A stretch of DNA of 64,000 nucleotides from Lenzites betulinus (Eukaryota; Basidiomycota; Agaricomycetes; Polyporales; Polyporaceae): the NCBI GenBank assembly GCA_022264855.1, contig JABYQU010000031.1:186001-250000 (forward strand), given 5' to 3'. Shown here piece by piece: positions 49,429 through 60,276 of the stretch. Each line of letters opens with the position of its first letter. Position 1 is the stretch's first letter. The notes beneath the pieces are model-generated. The model was given only the letters and a program-made list of their open reading frames with translations. It had not been told where the DNA came from and did not search any database. Both the position numbers and the translations under genes were made by a program.

Positions 49429-52400
49429 ATGACCGACGTATACACACTCTTGACGCTGCCCGAGACCTCGAAGGCGTTCAGCGCCCTGCCCGCGCAGCCC
49501 GCGGCGGTGGCGAGCACCAGAGACTCATCCCGGTCCGCGTCTCCCCCACGCAAGATCCCTCGTCTGGACAGTGCGTCTGATGCGTCTAATGCTTCTGTAT
49601 CCAGCTCTCGCGCCGCTGCCGTCGAGGCCGGGGCCGATAGGCGGGGCCCTATCGTCCTGCGGGTCGTTGGACATACCGGTAAGCATCCATTTCGAATCTA
49701 ATTCTGCAACGCCCCGCAAGACCAGTCACCCCTCCTACGATTCGTCTCCGCATCCGTATGTATCTGGAGGAGTGCTCACGATCTGTGTGCAGTCAAGCCC
49801 CTCGCCGAGTCTGCGAGTGAAGCCGACTACGCGCTCGTGCGCCGCACGATCCGTATGCTGCTCACCCCCGGCGAGAATGGCGTTCTCCCGGCGACCTACG
49901 ACCGCATCTCGCGCGCATGCAACGCCGCGGTGAGCGAGACGGGGAAAGGCGAGGGCCTCTACGACGCCGTGAAGATGGAGCTCGAACGGTGCGTCGGCGT
50001 CGTTGAGCGCGGGCTCGTGAGCGATGCGCGGAAGGGCGCGGAGTGGCTTGTCCCATTCACCGAGGCGTGCGCGTGGTTTGAGAAGGAGGTGGTGAGTCGC
50101 TGTGTCGCTGTGGCTTGCTGTGGGCGGGAGGCTCAAGTGGGCGGGCGCATACAGGGACTATTGCAATCGCTGCTCGCGTATCTCGACACACTGTATGTGG
50201 CCGAACAGACACAGCTGCCCAGTACTAAGTAGGTTTCCCGATGACAACACACGGGGCCTGCAAGCTAATGACCCACAGACAGCTCGCGTACACCATGTTC
50301 TCCGAGACGGTCATCCAAAGCCCCCGGGTCATGCAAGCCATCACCAGTGGCATCGTCGACTGGCTCGAGTGGGAGCGCACCAACCGGTTTGACCACTTCC
50401 ACTTCTTCGACCGTCCCCGCCTGCTCACGACCCCGTTCCAGCTCGCCACATACCCTACGCGCGTGCCTTCCCCGCCTCGTGCAGCATCTGCGCGTGCACG
50501 GGCTCTACAAAGACGTCGTCGAGTCGACCTACCTCATATGCACGCACGATTTCTACACCAAGGAGTCCGATGCGCTCGCCTCCGGGGGTACGACGAACGC
50601 GAAGGATTTCCTCCTGCACGTCCAGGCCCGAAGCAAAGAGGAGCTCGACCGTGCATCGGAGGTGCTGCTGTACGAGAGCGTCACCCCTGTCCAGGATACG
50701 GCAGACAGCGCGCTGTTGGCTGGGCGATTGGACTGGCTCGCGAAGGACGGTGAGTACTCGATCTTCCGTATAGCTGATTGTGGTGGCTGATGAGTCGGCA
50801 GCGTTGGAGACACTGATAACGGCGCGCAACGACGCACAGCTGAAGAAGATGTACAAGCTCTTTGCCAAGGTCGACGGACTGAAAGTGCTCATCGCCGCGT
50901 TTAAGCTTCACATACTGGTACGGCCACCCGATCGCTCATCGTATCGAACATCGCTCACGATCGCACTCACAGACCGCCGTGAAAGCGATCGTAACAGACA
51001 AGGAACAAGAGGAAGAGATGGTCACGCGCCTGCTCGAGCTGAAAGCCTTCTGCGACAAGCTCCTCGCCGAAGCCTTCATCGACGAGCTCCCCCCGCTCGC
51101 CTCCGCCACCCAGCCCTCCACCTCCACCAAGCCCGCCCCTGCACCCCCGCCCGCCCGGCCAAACAAAGACGTCACCTACGCGCTCGAGGATGCCTTCCGC
51201 GCGGGGTTCAAGGCGCGGCGCAACAAGCCCGCCGAGATGCTCGCGAAGCACCTCGACCGGGCGATGCGGCGCGGGCAGAAGGGCAAGCGCGACGAGGACT
51301 ACGCGGCGGAGCTCGACGCGGTGCTCGCGCTGTACCGCTTCACGGAGGACAAGGACGTGTTCCGCGCGTTCTACCAGCGCGCGCTCGCGCGGCGGCTGCT
51401 CCTCGGGCGCAGCGCGAGCGACGACTTTGAGCGCGCGGTGCTGAAGAAGCTGCGAGACCGTGCGTGCCTCCCTCTTGGCCCTTTTTGTGCTCCTAGGTAG
51501 TGAGACTGACCGGCGTGGCAGAGTACGACTCGGAGTTTGGGACGAGCGACGGGATGTTCACGGACCTCGCGCTCTCGCGGGACCTGATGAACGACTTCTT
51601 GGAGCAGCAGCGGAAGAAGGGTGAGCTCGGGACGACGCAGAAGCTGAATGTGATGGTGCTCCAGCGGAGCAACTGGCCGTTCTCTGCGCGCAAGAAAGAC
51701 ATCGACCTCCCGTTATGGGTGCGTTTTCCTCTGTCTCGTCCATGCGCACCCCTCTGACGGCGGATGTGGTAGATGCAAGACGACCTGATAGCATACACGG
51801 AGTTCTACAAGAAGCACCACCAGGGACATAAGCTGGACTGGGACCACGCGCTGGGCACGGCGACGATGCGGGCGCGGTTCAAGGCGGGGGAGAAGGAGCT
51901 GTCTGTGAGCCTGTATCAGGCGGCGATGCTACTGCTGTTTAACGAGGAGCCGACAATCACGTACGCGGACCTCAAGGAGCAGACGGGTCTCGGTGAGTGG
52001 CTGCGCGCGTGCCACATCTCTCCGTACTCGAGCTCACGATTCGACAGAGGACGGGGAGTTGAAGAGGACGCTGCAGAGCTTGGCGTGCGGGAAGAAGCGG
52101 GTGCTGCGGAAGCAGCCCGCAGGGAAAGACGTGAATGCGACGGACGTGTTCCACTTCAACGCGGACTTCACGGACGCCCGGTTCCAGGTGCACATCAACT
52201 CCATTCAAGTAAAAGAAACGGTGCGTGCCCGTTCCTGCGCAGCATCTCGCGCGCAGCCGCTGACAGTCTCGGGCGGGGGCGGTACAGGCAGAAGAGACGA
52301 AACGGACGCAGAGCTCGATCGAGACGGACCGAAAGCATGCGCTGGATGCGGCGATCGTACGTGTGATGAAGGGGAAGAAGGAGCTGGCATACGAGCAGCT

Positions 52401-52542
52401 GAAGACGGCGACGATCGAGGCGGTGAGGAAGCACTTTGTGCCCGAGGTGAGCATGATCAAGGCGCGGATCCAGAGCCTGGTGGAGAACGAGTATCTGCGG
52501 CGGGACGAGGAGGACATGAACAAGTACATCTACGTGGCGTAG
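49429..52542 (+). CDS. CUL4: Cullin-4, scaffold of CRL4 ubiquitin ligases
   Basis: CUL4 joins DDB1-type adaptors at its N-terminus to the RBX1-E2 module at its C-terminus. A Ser/Arg-rich leader precedes the cullin repeats. Characteristic blocks in spliced order are LAYTMFSETVIQSPRVMQAI, LRVHGLYKDVVESTYLICTH, FYTKESDALASG, QLKKMYKLFAKVDGLKVLIA and FRAFYQRALARRLLLGRSAS (cullin-homology start). They continue with QYDSEFGTSDGMFTDLALSR, LNVMVLQRSNWPFS, LDWDHALGTATMRARF, VSLYQAAMLLLFNEEPTITY and GELKRTLQSLACGKKRVLRK. The neddylation region is HALDAAIVRVMKGKKEL, with the acceptor Lys expected in VRVMK. The protein ends RRDEEDMNKYIYVA. The block around TLQSLACGK and DVFHFNADF is closer to CUL4 than to CUL1 or CUL3. 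About ten introns are present. Confidence 0.9.
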
Positions 52543-53074
52543 AGGAGTGTCTTGGGCGGCCCCTATGTGTTTCGCGGGTAACGGTGCCGCCGGGACTGGT
52601 GCGGTAGATGATGGGGTAATAATGTATGCTGGATGCTGTACGTGTTGCTATCTGTGCGCGGGCGGGCGGGTCTCTCTCTGTCCACCGCCGGCCGTGGCGA
52701 ACCTGGAAATGACAAGCGAACTAAACACGAACAACCCTGTCGAAACATCCGCAGCATGCGATCGGTAGGCTTTCGCACTAACACTCTGCTGGATCTCTGG
52801 GCAGAGAGTACTGGCTCGCGCAGGTTGCGAGATGTAATGGACGTCATCGGCTTGGCTGCGACGGTCGGGGGGGTCGAGGAGGCGGGGCCGAGAGCTGGGG
52901 CCGAAAGAGGGGAGCCGGCGGTACACGGTCACGTGTGATCGGGAAGGGTGTCAGGGCCGGAAAAGGCAAGGGAGCCTGGCCTGGTGACCTCGACCGCCCA
53001 GGGCTGCTTCGACCCGTTGGCGTCGACAAGAAGAGGCTGCATGCCTCCGACTCCTCTCTCTCCTCTGAGCCACC
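52543..53074. other. Spacer between CUL4 and the next gene, nothing recognised
   Basis: This contains the 3' untranslated end of CUL4 and the presumed promoter of the downstream gene. I see no repeat or coding signal. Confidence 0.5.
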
Positions 53075-54489
53075 ATGTCCGCCCCAATCCCCTGCTCGCC
53101 CTCCTTCGCCTCCCTCGCCTCCGCCGACGAATGTTTTGTCGACCCCCTCGCAGACGGCCTATCTGTCTCGCCCAGGGTCCGCTTCGACCATGAGTGCGTT
53201 CTCATCCCAGACCCCCTGCCAAATTCCAGGCTCCCCCGTCTGGTTACAAAATCATACTCCCTCCCGATCCCGCTCTGGAAGCGCAAGCAAAGAGACCCGT
53301 CCGTCGTCTCAGACACTGAAGAAGACCCAGAGGACCACGTCGTCTTCAAAGTCTCCGTCCCCAGGTCTGTCCTTCCCCGCTTGCTCTCAATCTTACAAGT
53401 TCCGACTCCGCCCTTCTCCATCACTTTAGCCTTACGACCAAGGCCCGCTCCCCATCTCGTGATGCTGCCCACAGACCCCTCGTCTCATGCCTCGTGCACA
53501 CCCTCCAGCCCTCGTCTTCAACGGACTCAGAGTCTTCAATCCCTCCAGCACCAGCTCGCCCGCGCCAGGGCAGGGCGCGCGGCGCTTCTCTTCCCCAGCC
53601 CGTCCAGGCAGATGCCGTGACCGTCCCCCTCCGCTCCTGCTGTGCCCAGTGCTACGCTTGCATCGACCGCTGCATGAAACAAGGCGACCACTGGCAAGTC
53701 CTCTTCTCAAAGGGCGCCGCGCGCCGCCGTAAGTCCGTCTCAGATGCACACCGCCCCTCTCCATCCCGGAGTGCCCGCCACTGCGTGCGCGAGGCCATGC
53801 CAGGTTTCGACGCCATCGTGGCCGTAGACGAGGTCGATCGCCGCCGCCGCTCCACCGAAATCGAGGCCTTGGCCGCCGTCTTGCACCAAACACCAGGCGC
53901 CGTGCTCGCGATGTCTGCAGCTGGTCCCGAATCCGACGACCTTCAGCTTCGCCGTGCGCTCTCCCTCCCTAACGAATCCCACCCATGCCGCGTCGCGGGC
54001 CTACATACGCATCTGCACCTCCGCACTGCATCGATCCCAGAGGAGGACGAACTGCGGCCATCACCACGCCGGACCCCTATCGCGAGCCCTTTCGCATCTA
54101 CCACGAACCTCCCTTCCACGCGTATCGTACACGGCACCCAGAGCAAGCTCGTTCAGCGCGTCACATCACCCTCCGACGCCAAGCCCGAAAAAGTTGCTCT
54201 TCAAGCACCGCTACCCGCCTCCCCTTCTCCGCCGCCACGCGAAAAGGAGCCGCCAAGCTACTTCTCCATGTCATACCAGCCATCCACGACGCCCGCAGAT
54301 CGCTATTACGCAGACTCCCCTACGTCTTCGCCCAGCTCGTCTCCCCGTATCGACCACGCTGCGCCAGCAGGGCTCGGGACCCCGCGGAAGAGGTCGCTCA
54401 TGCACCTCGCACCAGCCACCATCTTCCGCGCGTCCACGCAGATGCTGAAGGGCATCAGCGGAATGGCAGGCCCGCCCATGAGCGTGTAA
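53075..54489 (+). CDS. Unrecognised fungal protein with CCxxCxxC motif
   Basis: Two exons, 53075-53364 and 53430-54489, join in phase (AG + C = Ser) to 449 residues. The first exon has a conserved-looking core, SPRVRFDHECVLIPDPLPN followed by RLPRLVTKSYSLPIPLWKRK. I recall similar short blocks in unnamed Agaricomycete proteins. The second exon contains a cysteine cluster, RSCCAQCYACIDRCMKQGDH, and then a long Ser/Pro/Arg-rich low-complexity tail ending ASTQMLKGISGMAGPPMSV. No signal peptide or membrane helix is visible. The cluster of five cysteines in fourteen residues could bind metal, but no named finger fits. Coding status is supported by the in-phase intron and by the uninterrupted frame of more than 350 codons. 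The function is unknown. Confidence 0.75.
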
Positions 54490-57400
54490 CGGCTCGTGCG
54501 CCCAGTTTTCTCATAAGATATTCCCCTGCCCTTCTCCTGCTTTTTGGTCGTTTTTTGGTCCCTCGCTGTGCACATCCCCGTCTTGTTCCGTTCCGCCGCG
54601 ACTTCCTTCTGCTCATAGTCTTCCCCCTGCAATGTACATCACCTCGCATCATCGCCCGCCGTCCGTGTGTCCCCCACCAAGCACCGTATCGCGCGTTTCC
54701 TGCCCTTTTATTTTTGCCGTGGCTCGGTGTCTCTCTTGTGTCGAATGGGTGTATATCCGAATTGATTATTGCTGGACCTCCAGAAATTGACGTCTCTCTG
54801 TCTCCCCTCTTGTCCGAAGCTCCGAAATGTACTATACGGTATGCGTACGTCCCGTCTCAACAGCTTAATACCCCCACCACGCGCACGACCTACACCACCT
54901 CGTCCGAACCCGCCACACATGCGCACACCCCAGCCTGCGACTACCCCGCCTACGCCATCGCAGACCTCGCGTGGACGCAATTAAGGCGCACAGTCGCTCC
55001 TCGACGCGATCGCGATTGCGATCGACGCCGATGGATGGCTGCGCGCGCGCGCGGTGTGGGGAGCCAATCAGCGCGTGCGTTTTTAGGTTGGAGCTGCTGG
55101 TCACAGGTTTCGGGACTCGGGGCCGGGCTTGTGCGGCTCCGCTCGAACCAGTGATTATTGGATATTGGATGGTGAGCCTCGTTGCCGCGATCTCTGCCTG
55201 TGGCAGCCTGCGAGTGTGGATGGCACGAGCTCTACAACTTATTCAGGTATCGTGAACGACGCTCGCGAGTCCGTTCGCAAGGAACGTACAACTCAATGTC
55301 AGGCCCTGAACGTCAAGCTCTCAAGGCTTGAACATATAAGTGTATACCACCCTCTCCACATCATATGATTACATTCAATGAATGACCTCCACCCACCCCG
55401 TGCGACGCGCAGGCCTCCAACCCATCACGCCCGCTCGCACAGCTGACATCCTAGTGCCCCGCCCGCTGGAGCCGTGCTCGCACTAGAAGCTGTGGCTTTG
55501 GCATCCCGCTGCCAAACACTTATGCGCCATAAGGAACATACATTGATTGGGCTCCGTTTGTTGTAGGCACGGCATAAATGCGCCGGTACGATGTTCACGC
55601 CGTCGTGGAAACTGAGGAGTGTGTCAAGGTACATGGCCTGTGTACACCTCCGTTACTTAGTGCTTCTCCCTCGCCCGGAAGCTCGGAGAGGTGAGAGCTT
55701 CACTCTTCCGAAGTGCTTGGCAGCGTCGCGACGGAACCTACTCTGCAAACATGAGCCCATGTGGAGATTGTAGACATATACATACCGCGTCGAGGGTACA
55801 TTCGGAAGGACACGCGGCTGCAATGGCCACACGCAACCACCTACAGTATATAACTCAACCGCCCCCCCTTTTGAAAATGAACACTATAAGAACCCACCTT
55901 CGTTCGCAACCGCCGCCGCAAGTGCCTGCACCCGCACACTGCCGGTCCCCCAGAATCCGCGCCCTCATTAAGCTTCTCATGATTAGCAGAAGGGAAAGCC
56001 CACCGTGTGCTCGTACCTGCTGAAGCCTGAGGGATCAGACCGCTCCACCGCGCATCCGAACTTCGAAATTGAGAAATTCCCCAGCCGTGCGCAGCAGGGC
56101 ATGCGCATTGCACCCGACTTACGCAGCGGTTCACAAAAAGGCGGGCATCGTATGATGTTCTGTACCTCAGTGCAATACGCGGTGGGAGGGGATGGGGAGG
56201 CGTTAAGGTACTTACCCAGCCTCACAGCACGACTAGCACGCATATCAGCTCAGCTCATGCGAACAATGTTGTCCCCTTCGGTGCAATGTCGCGTTAGTAT
56301 CACGGACCTCGGACATACCCGCCCCATGGCCATATGCATATATCACGCACCTGCCCAAAACAGCCCAGCAGCATCCCGACAACGGTCAGCACAGTGACGA
56401 CGCAGCGTTCGCACACACCTTCGCGCCCATGCACAGCGGCATGTGCTACCAACCCTCTACGCGGCGGGTGTTCGACTCATCACCGCACATCTTCGCTATT
56501 GCATGCGCCACGCGGGAATGCATCAGCGCCTCGAGAGATGGTCCGCCGGGATGCCGTATTGCACGGCGACGTGTGGTATGGGTGGGTCTTCTGTGGTCAG
56601 TGAGTTTCGGGAAGTCTGATGACAGCCACGACAACCTACGAAGACCGCCCGCAGTGTCGCAGGAAGCCATGCCACGGGGAACATACAGCTCAATGGATGC
56701 AGCAACATCCGGGTAAGCTTCTGCGGTTGTGGGCGCGCATGGTTCCCCAGCTGTTGGCAGGCCGTCGCGGCAATCCGTCAAACAGGCAGCAACGCGGTAG
56801 AGTAAGTGTGTACTTACCATGCTCCCTGTCAAGACTGGACACGGAGAGATGACTTCCATGTCCTACCGAAGCGCGAGAAAGGGAGCGGGGCGCGTGCGCG
56901 TGCGCCTTATAACACCCACTCTATAACCACAGGATCAAGTTGTGGCGGCGGCGCTGGCGAGAAAAGTTGAACAAAGATCACGCAACTTTTGCACTGCGTA
57001 CTGTGAACAGGAATGAATAGGTCGCATCGGTGTACTCTCAGCACCGACGTCCAAGCGCTATGATCATGTTGAGTCTTATTCTGCGCGAAGAAGATGAACA
57101 CCACACACCTCAGCAACCCTGCAAGTACTGCGTCCGCATCACGCTGTGAGCCACACGGATATTCCCGCCACGACGCCGCCCGCCCCAAGTCTGCCAAGTT
57201 CAAACGTCGAACTGCACGCCCCGCAGTGATACCGCCGTGCGCAATCCCGCCGGATCGCGCTTGCCGAGAACCACACGGGCGCGATGGGGGACGCTATACG
57301 CCGTGGATCCACTGGCACGCCCCCACTACCAATGCTTTGGCATCGGAGTTCCTGCACACCATCTGCCCAAGGCAAGACGCGCAGGAACGCGCCCCAAGTA

Positions 57401-58639
57401 TGCCCTTCAAACCGCCCGCCCGATAACAGCGCAACACAGCGCAGTGCCCGAGAATGCCCAACAAGCTCAGGACGGACGGACGATGATCCTCCGCCTTCAG
57501 CTTCGCCGCCCCCATCCGTCCTAGTCGCCCGCCACCGGAGCCCGGGTGAGGCCATGGAGAACTTAGAGAAGCTAGAGCGGTGCAATGACGCACGCACGTC
57601 CGTCGAGCGTCCATAAGGCTGCGAGGCACGTTTCAGCTGCATCTGCCTCCCTCGACGGCTTCCATCCGCGCGCCCGAATCCTACTCGTCCGCGCACCCCG
57701 GCGGACCAGGAGTCCAAGAACCACCTACATATCCGCCTAAAGCCCGCCAAACGACGTCACGGGCGCCGTACGAGTGCCAATGGGATCCGATACGACACGA
57801 AGTCGTCTCCGTAACGGAACCTCGTACCTCCGTAGAGCATAGCGGCCGAAGGTTCGCGAGCAGCAACAGGAAGCAATTGGGACCGCCGAGCGTCGCGCCG
57901 AGGGATCCGGCAGCCTTCGGGAGGCAAATTTGCACCGGCCGCTGCGCAGAGGACCGTCTGCGCTCGAAGCCTCCCTGCAGGCTTCTGGTAAGTATTTGTC
58001 AAGCGTCAACGTTGCCGCCGTGCATCCACGCATCCACGAAGCAGAAGAACGCCTGCTCCACTTCGTTCCTGCACCCGTTCCTGCACCGAAGTCCCGAAGC
58101 TGCCTGAGACATAGGCACAGGGCGCGCAGGCGCGAGTCAGGGGAAGCTCGAACCTTGCAAATGCCAGCTAACCCCGGCGAGAAGGAGAAGCCCAAGGCGA
58201 CCAGTCTGTCCACCGCACCTGCCTGTGCCCGTGCTTGTGCGTGGCCAGCGGGAAGCCCAAAGTTTCCAAGTATTACCTAGTACCACAGCCGAGCTGGGAT
58301 GCGACGGCCACGGCAGCGTCTTGCGCGGGGCCCACAGTGCCGATATTGGGGCGCGCGGCTCCGCGCGCCCCATGGCGACCGGTGACCAGGCGCATAGAAT
58401 ACGCGTCCAGGGCTGTCCAGGACGAGAGCCTCGGCGGTCTCGCGTGCGGCGTGCTGCGTGTGCAGTGCGGGCGCGGCAAGTCGGGATGTGAAGCTTTGAA
58501 GCGCGGGTCGGGACCACATTGCCAATGTGGAGCCTGTTCCGCCCGCTGGCAAGGAGGGTCGCGTCTGCATGCGGAGGCCCGTCAGAACAGGACCCCCGAC
58601 AACCGCCCAAAATGCCTGATGACGCCGACCACGATTTTG

Positions 58640-58940
58640 CCCAAAATGTCCGGGGTCAACAGGCCTGTTAGACGCCCACTTTTGTCCGGATAAAATCAGG
58701 CTTTCGGCCCCTAAAAAGCTAGAAAATGTCCGAAAGACGGCGCTTAACCACCACAGGCCTGATTTTCGGCGCTAAATATGTGTTTAGCGCCCACTTGGGC
58801 TGAACCTGATGGCTCTTTTTGGCATCCATGTCCGGACCATTCCACAGGCCTTTCGGCGTCTAAGCCCTGTTTTGTCCGGATGCGAGCAGGCATACCCCCT
58901 CCAGAACCCGAGATATTGTCCGGACGGTCATCAGGGATAT
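58640..58940. repeat. Degenerate ~92-bp repeat with CAGGCCTG, TGTCCGG and a perfect hairpin
   Basis: CAGGCCT(G) occurs at 58660, 58754 and 58845, so 94 and 91 bp apart. TTCGGCxxCTAA-like words follow at about 58701, 58765 and 58852, and TGTCCGG recurs five times between 58648 and 58925. Positions 58768-58791 form a perfect inverted repeat, GGCGCTAAA / TTTAGCGCC, with a six-base loop. It looks like an eroded tandem array or a small non-autonomous element. Confidence 0.65.
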
Positions 58941-59299
58941 CCTCCCAATGTCAGGGGTCCTGTCAGAACATGGTCAGAACATGGCGCAGAAAGCGAGGGT
59001 GGCGCGGGGGGTCGGAGCTCGGAGCTCGGGAGACAATGATGTCCTTCAAGGGCCGGTAAACTGTCGGTTTCTAGGGTTATGTTACTGTGTGATGAGCTTA
59101 TTACGGCGAGCACTGCGAACGGCAATAAATTGCCATAGAATTGACGCGTCCGAGCACGGCTAGACGGTGGTTGCCAGCACGTCCGCGAGGGTGAATCTGG
59201 CCGTGTGGGCGTGAAAAGGGGGAAGATGCGTGCGACATTGACATCAGGCGAAGACACAAGAGGAGAGGAGGCGTGATGTGGATAGCGTCAGTCTGTCAG

Positions 59300-59413
59300 A
59301 TGGCAGACGGTGCGCTCTCTAAAGCGGCCAACAGCGTGCAGCAGCGCATCCAGCAGACGCTAGCGTATGTACTCGGGCCGCGGAGTGCGCCGAAGGCCTC
59401 GGTGGAGGCGTAA
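59300..59413 (+). CDS. Possible short peptide, 37 residues
   Basis: An ATG in good context opens 37 codons ending in TAA. The product starts MADGALSKAANSVQQRIQQT and continues with LAYVLGPRSAPKASVEA. It would form one amphipathic helix. High GC at third positions fits coding use here, but the region is GC-rich anyway. No family is recognised, and it may be a chance frame. Confidence 0.2.
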   Translation: MADGALSKAANSVQQRIQQTLAYVLGPRSAPKASVEA

Positions 59414-59790
59414 GGAAGGCGGGGCCCAGAGTAACGGAAGGTGCCACGTGACTGTTTAGGAGCAATTAACAAGCCGTTGTTCTGGACAGTGGGCGCCGGT
59501 CAGGGCAGAGATCATCATCAAGAGGATTATCAGAGTCTCGGTTAGTGACGGTCAAGATGAAGAGCAGAAATGAAGGAAGCTGGTGTCGGGCGCGGATAAT
59601 TGAATGACGGTGAGCGCCGCGGAGCGTCGGGTGAAGACTGGCGGGGGTGTCGGGTGGGTGAACGTGAGAAGAGGGAGGGTGCAGACTGGCGTTCTGGACG
59701 AGGTGGATTTGAAACATGAACTCTTCCTTGCTCCGACCCAGCTCGGAGAAAGCGAGGAGGGTGGCAGGATAGTCTTTTGAAGCGAGCTTT

Positions 59791-59812
59791 AACGTTGAAC
59801 GTTGAACGTTGG
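59791..59812. repeat. AACGTTG heptamer, three tandem copies
   Basis: Three direct copies of AACGTTG plus one G lie about 465 bp upstream of the G alpha start codon. Each unit contains the palindrome AACGTT. Confidence 0.7.
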
Positions 59813-60276
59813 AAAGGAGGTGCACTCGGAAACTGTCAGGGACTGAGCGATGTCAGTGTAGCAACGCTCGATCGCGCGCTCGTCCAGGGAGACAAGCTTG
59901 GGCGAGGGCGGCGGGCGTCTGTGGCGGAGGGCGTGGTGGCGGGACGGGCCGAATACGGGACGCGTGGATGGGCGCGTTCAGACCTCTAGACATCCCCCAT
60001 CCTCTTCGTCCTCCCCCTCATCCCCTCCGACCCCCTCGTCCGCCGCAGGCCGCCAGGCCATCGCTCTTTTCTTGTCAGAATCCTGCGCGTGTCTCGCCTG
60101 TCGCGCATCCACCCGACTGTTCCCATCACCGGCATCTTCTTCCTGATCTTCTGCTCCCAGCCTGCTCTGACGCCTTCGCAGCGCTCCCACTCCGCTCACG
60201 CTCTCCTCTCCTCTCTCCGTTAGCTTCCCTCATCTCCCCTTTCGTTCCTTTCCTTCCCCCCATTTTTTATTCCGCC

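Larger units (their letters stand above)
54490..60276. other. 5.8 kb spacer with repeats, mostly non-coding
   Basis: The left end is the 3' region of the preceding gene. From about 54,700 to 58,500 the open frames on both strands are short, overlapping and compositionally random. From 58,640 to 58,940 there is a hairpin-rich repeat (separate entry). A short open frame occurs at 59300-59413 (separate entry). At 59791-59812 the 7-mer AACGTTG is repeated three times. The last 300 bp are CT-rich and form the leader of the G alpha gene. Confidence 0.5.

Noticed and set aside
57139..57750. Minus-strand open frame of 203 codons
   Set aside because: Arg/Gly-rich, overlapped on both strands, and no motif.
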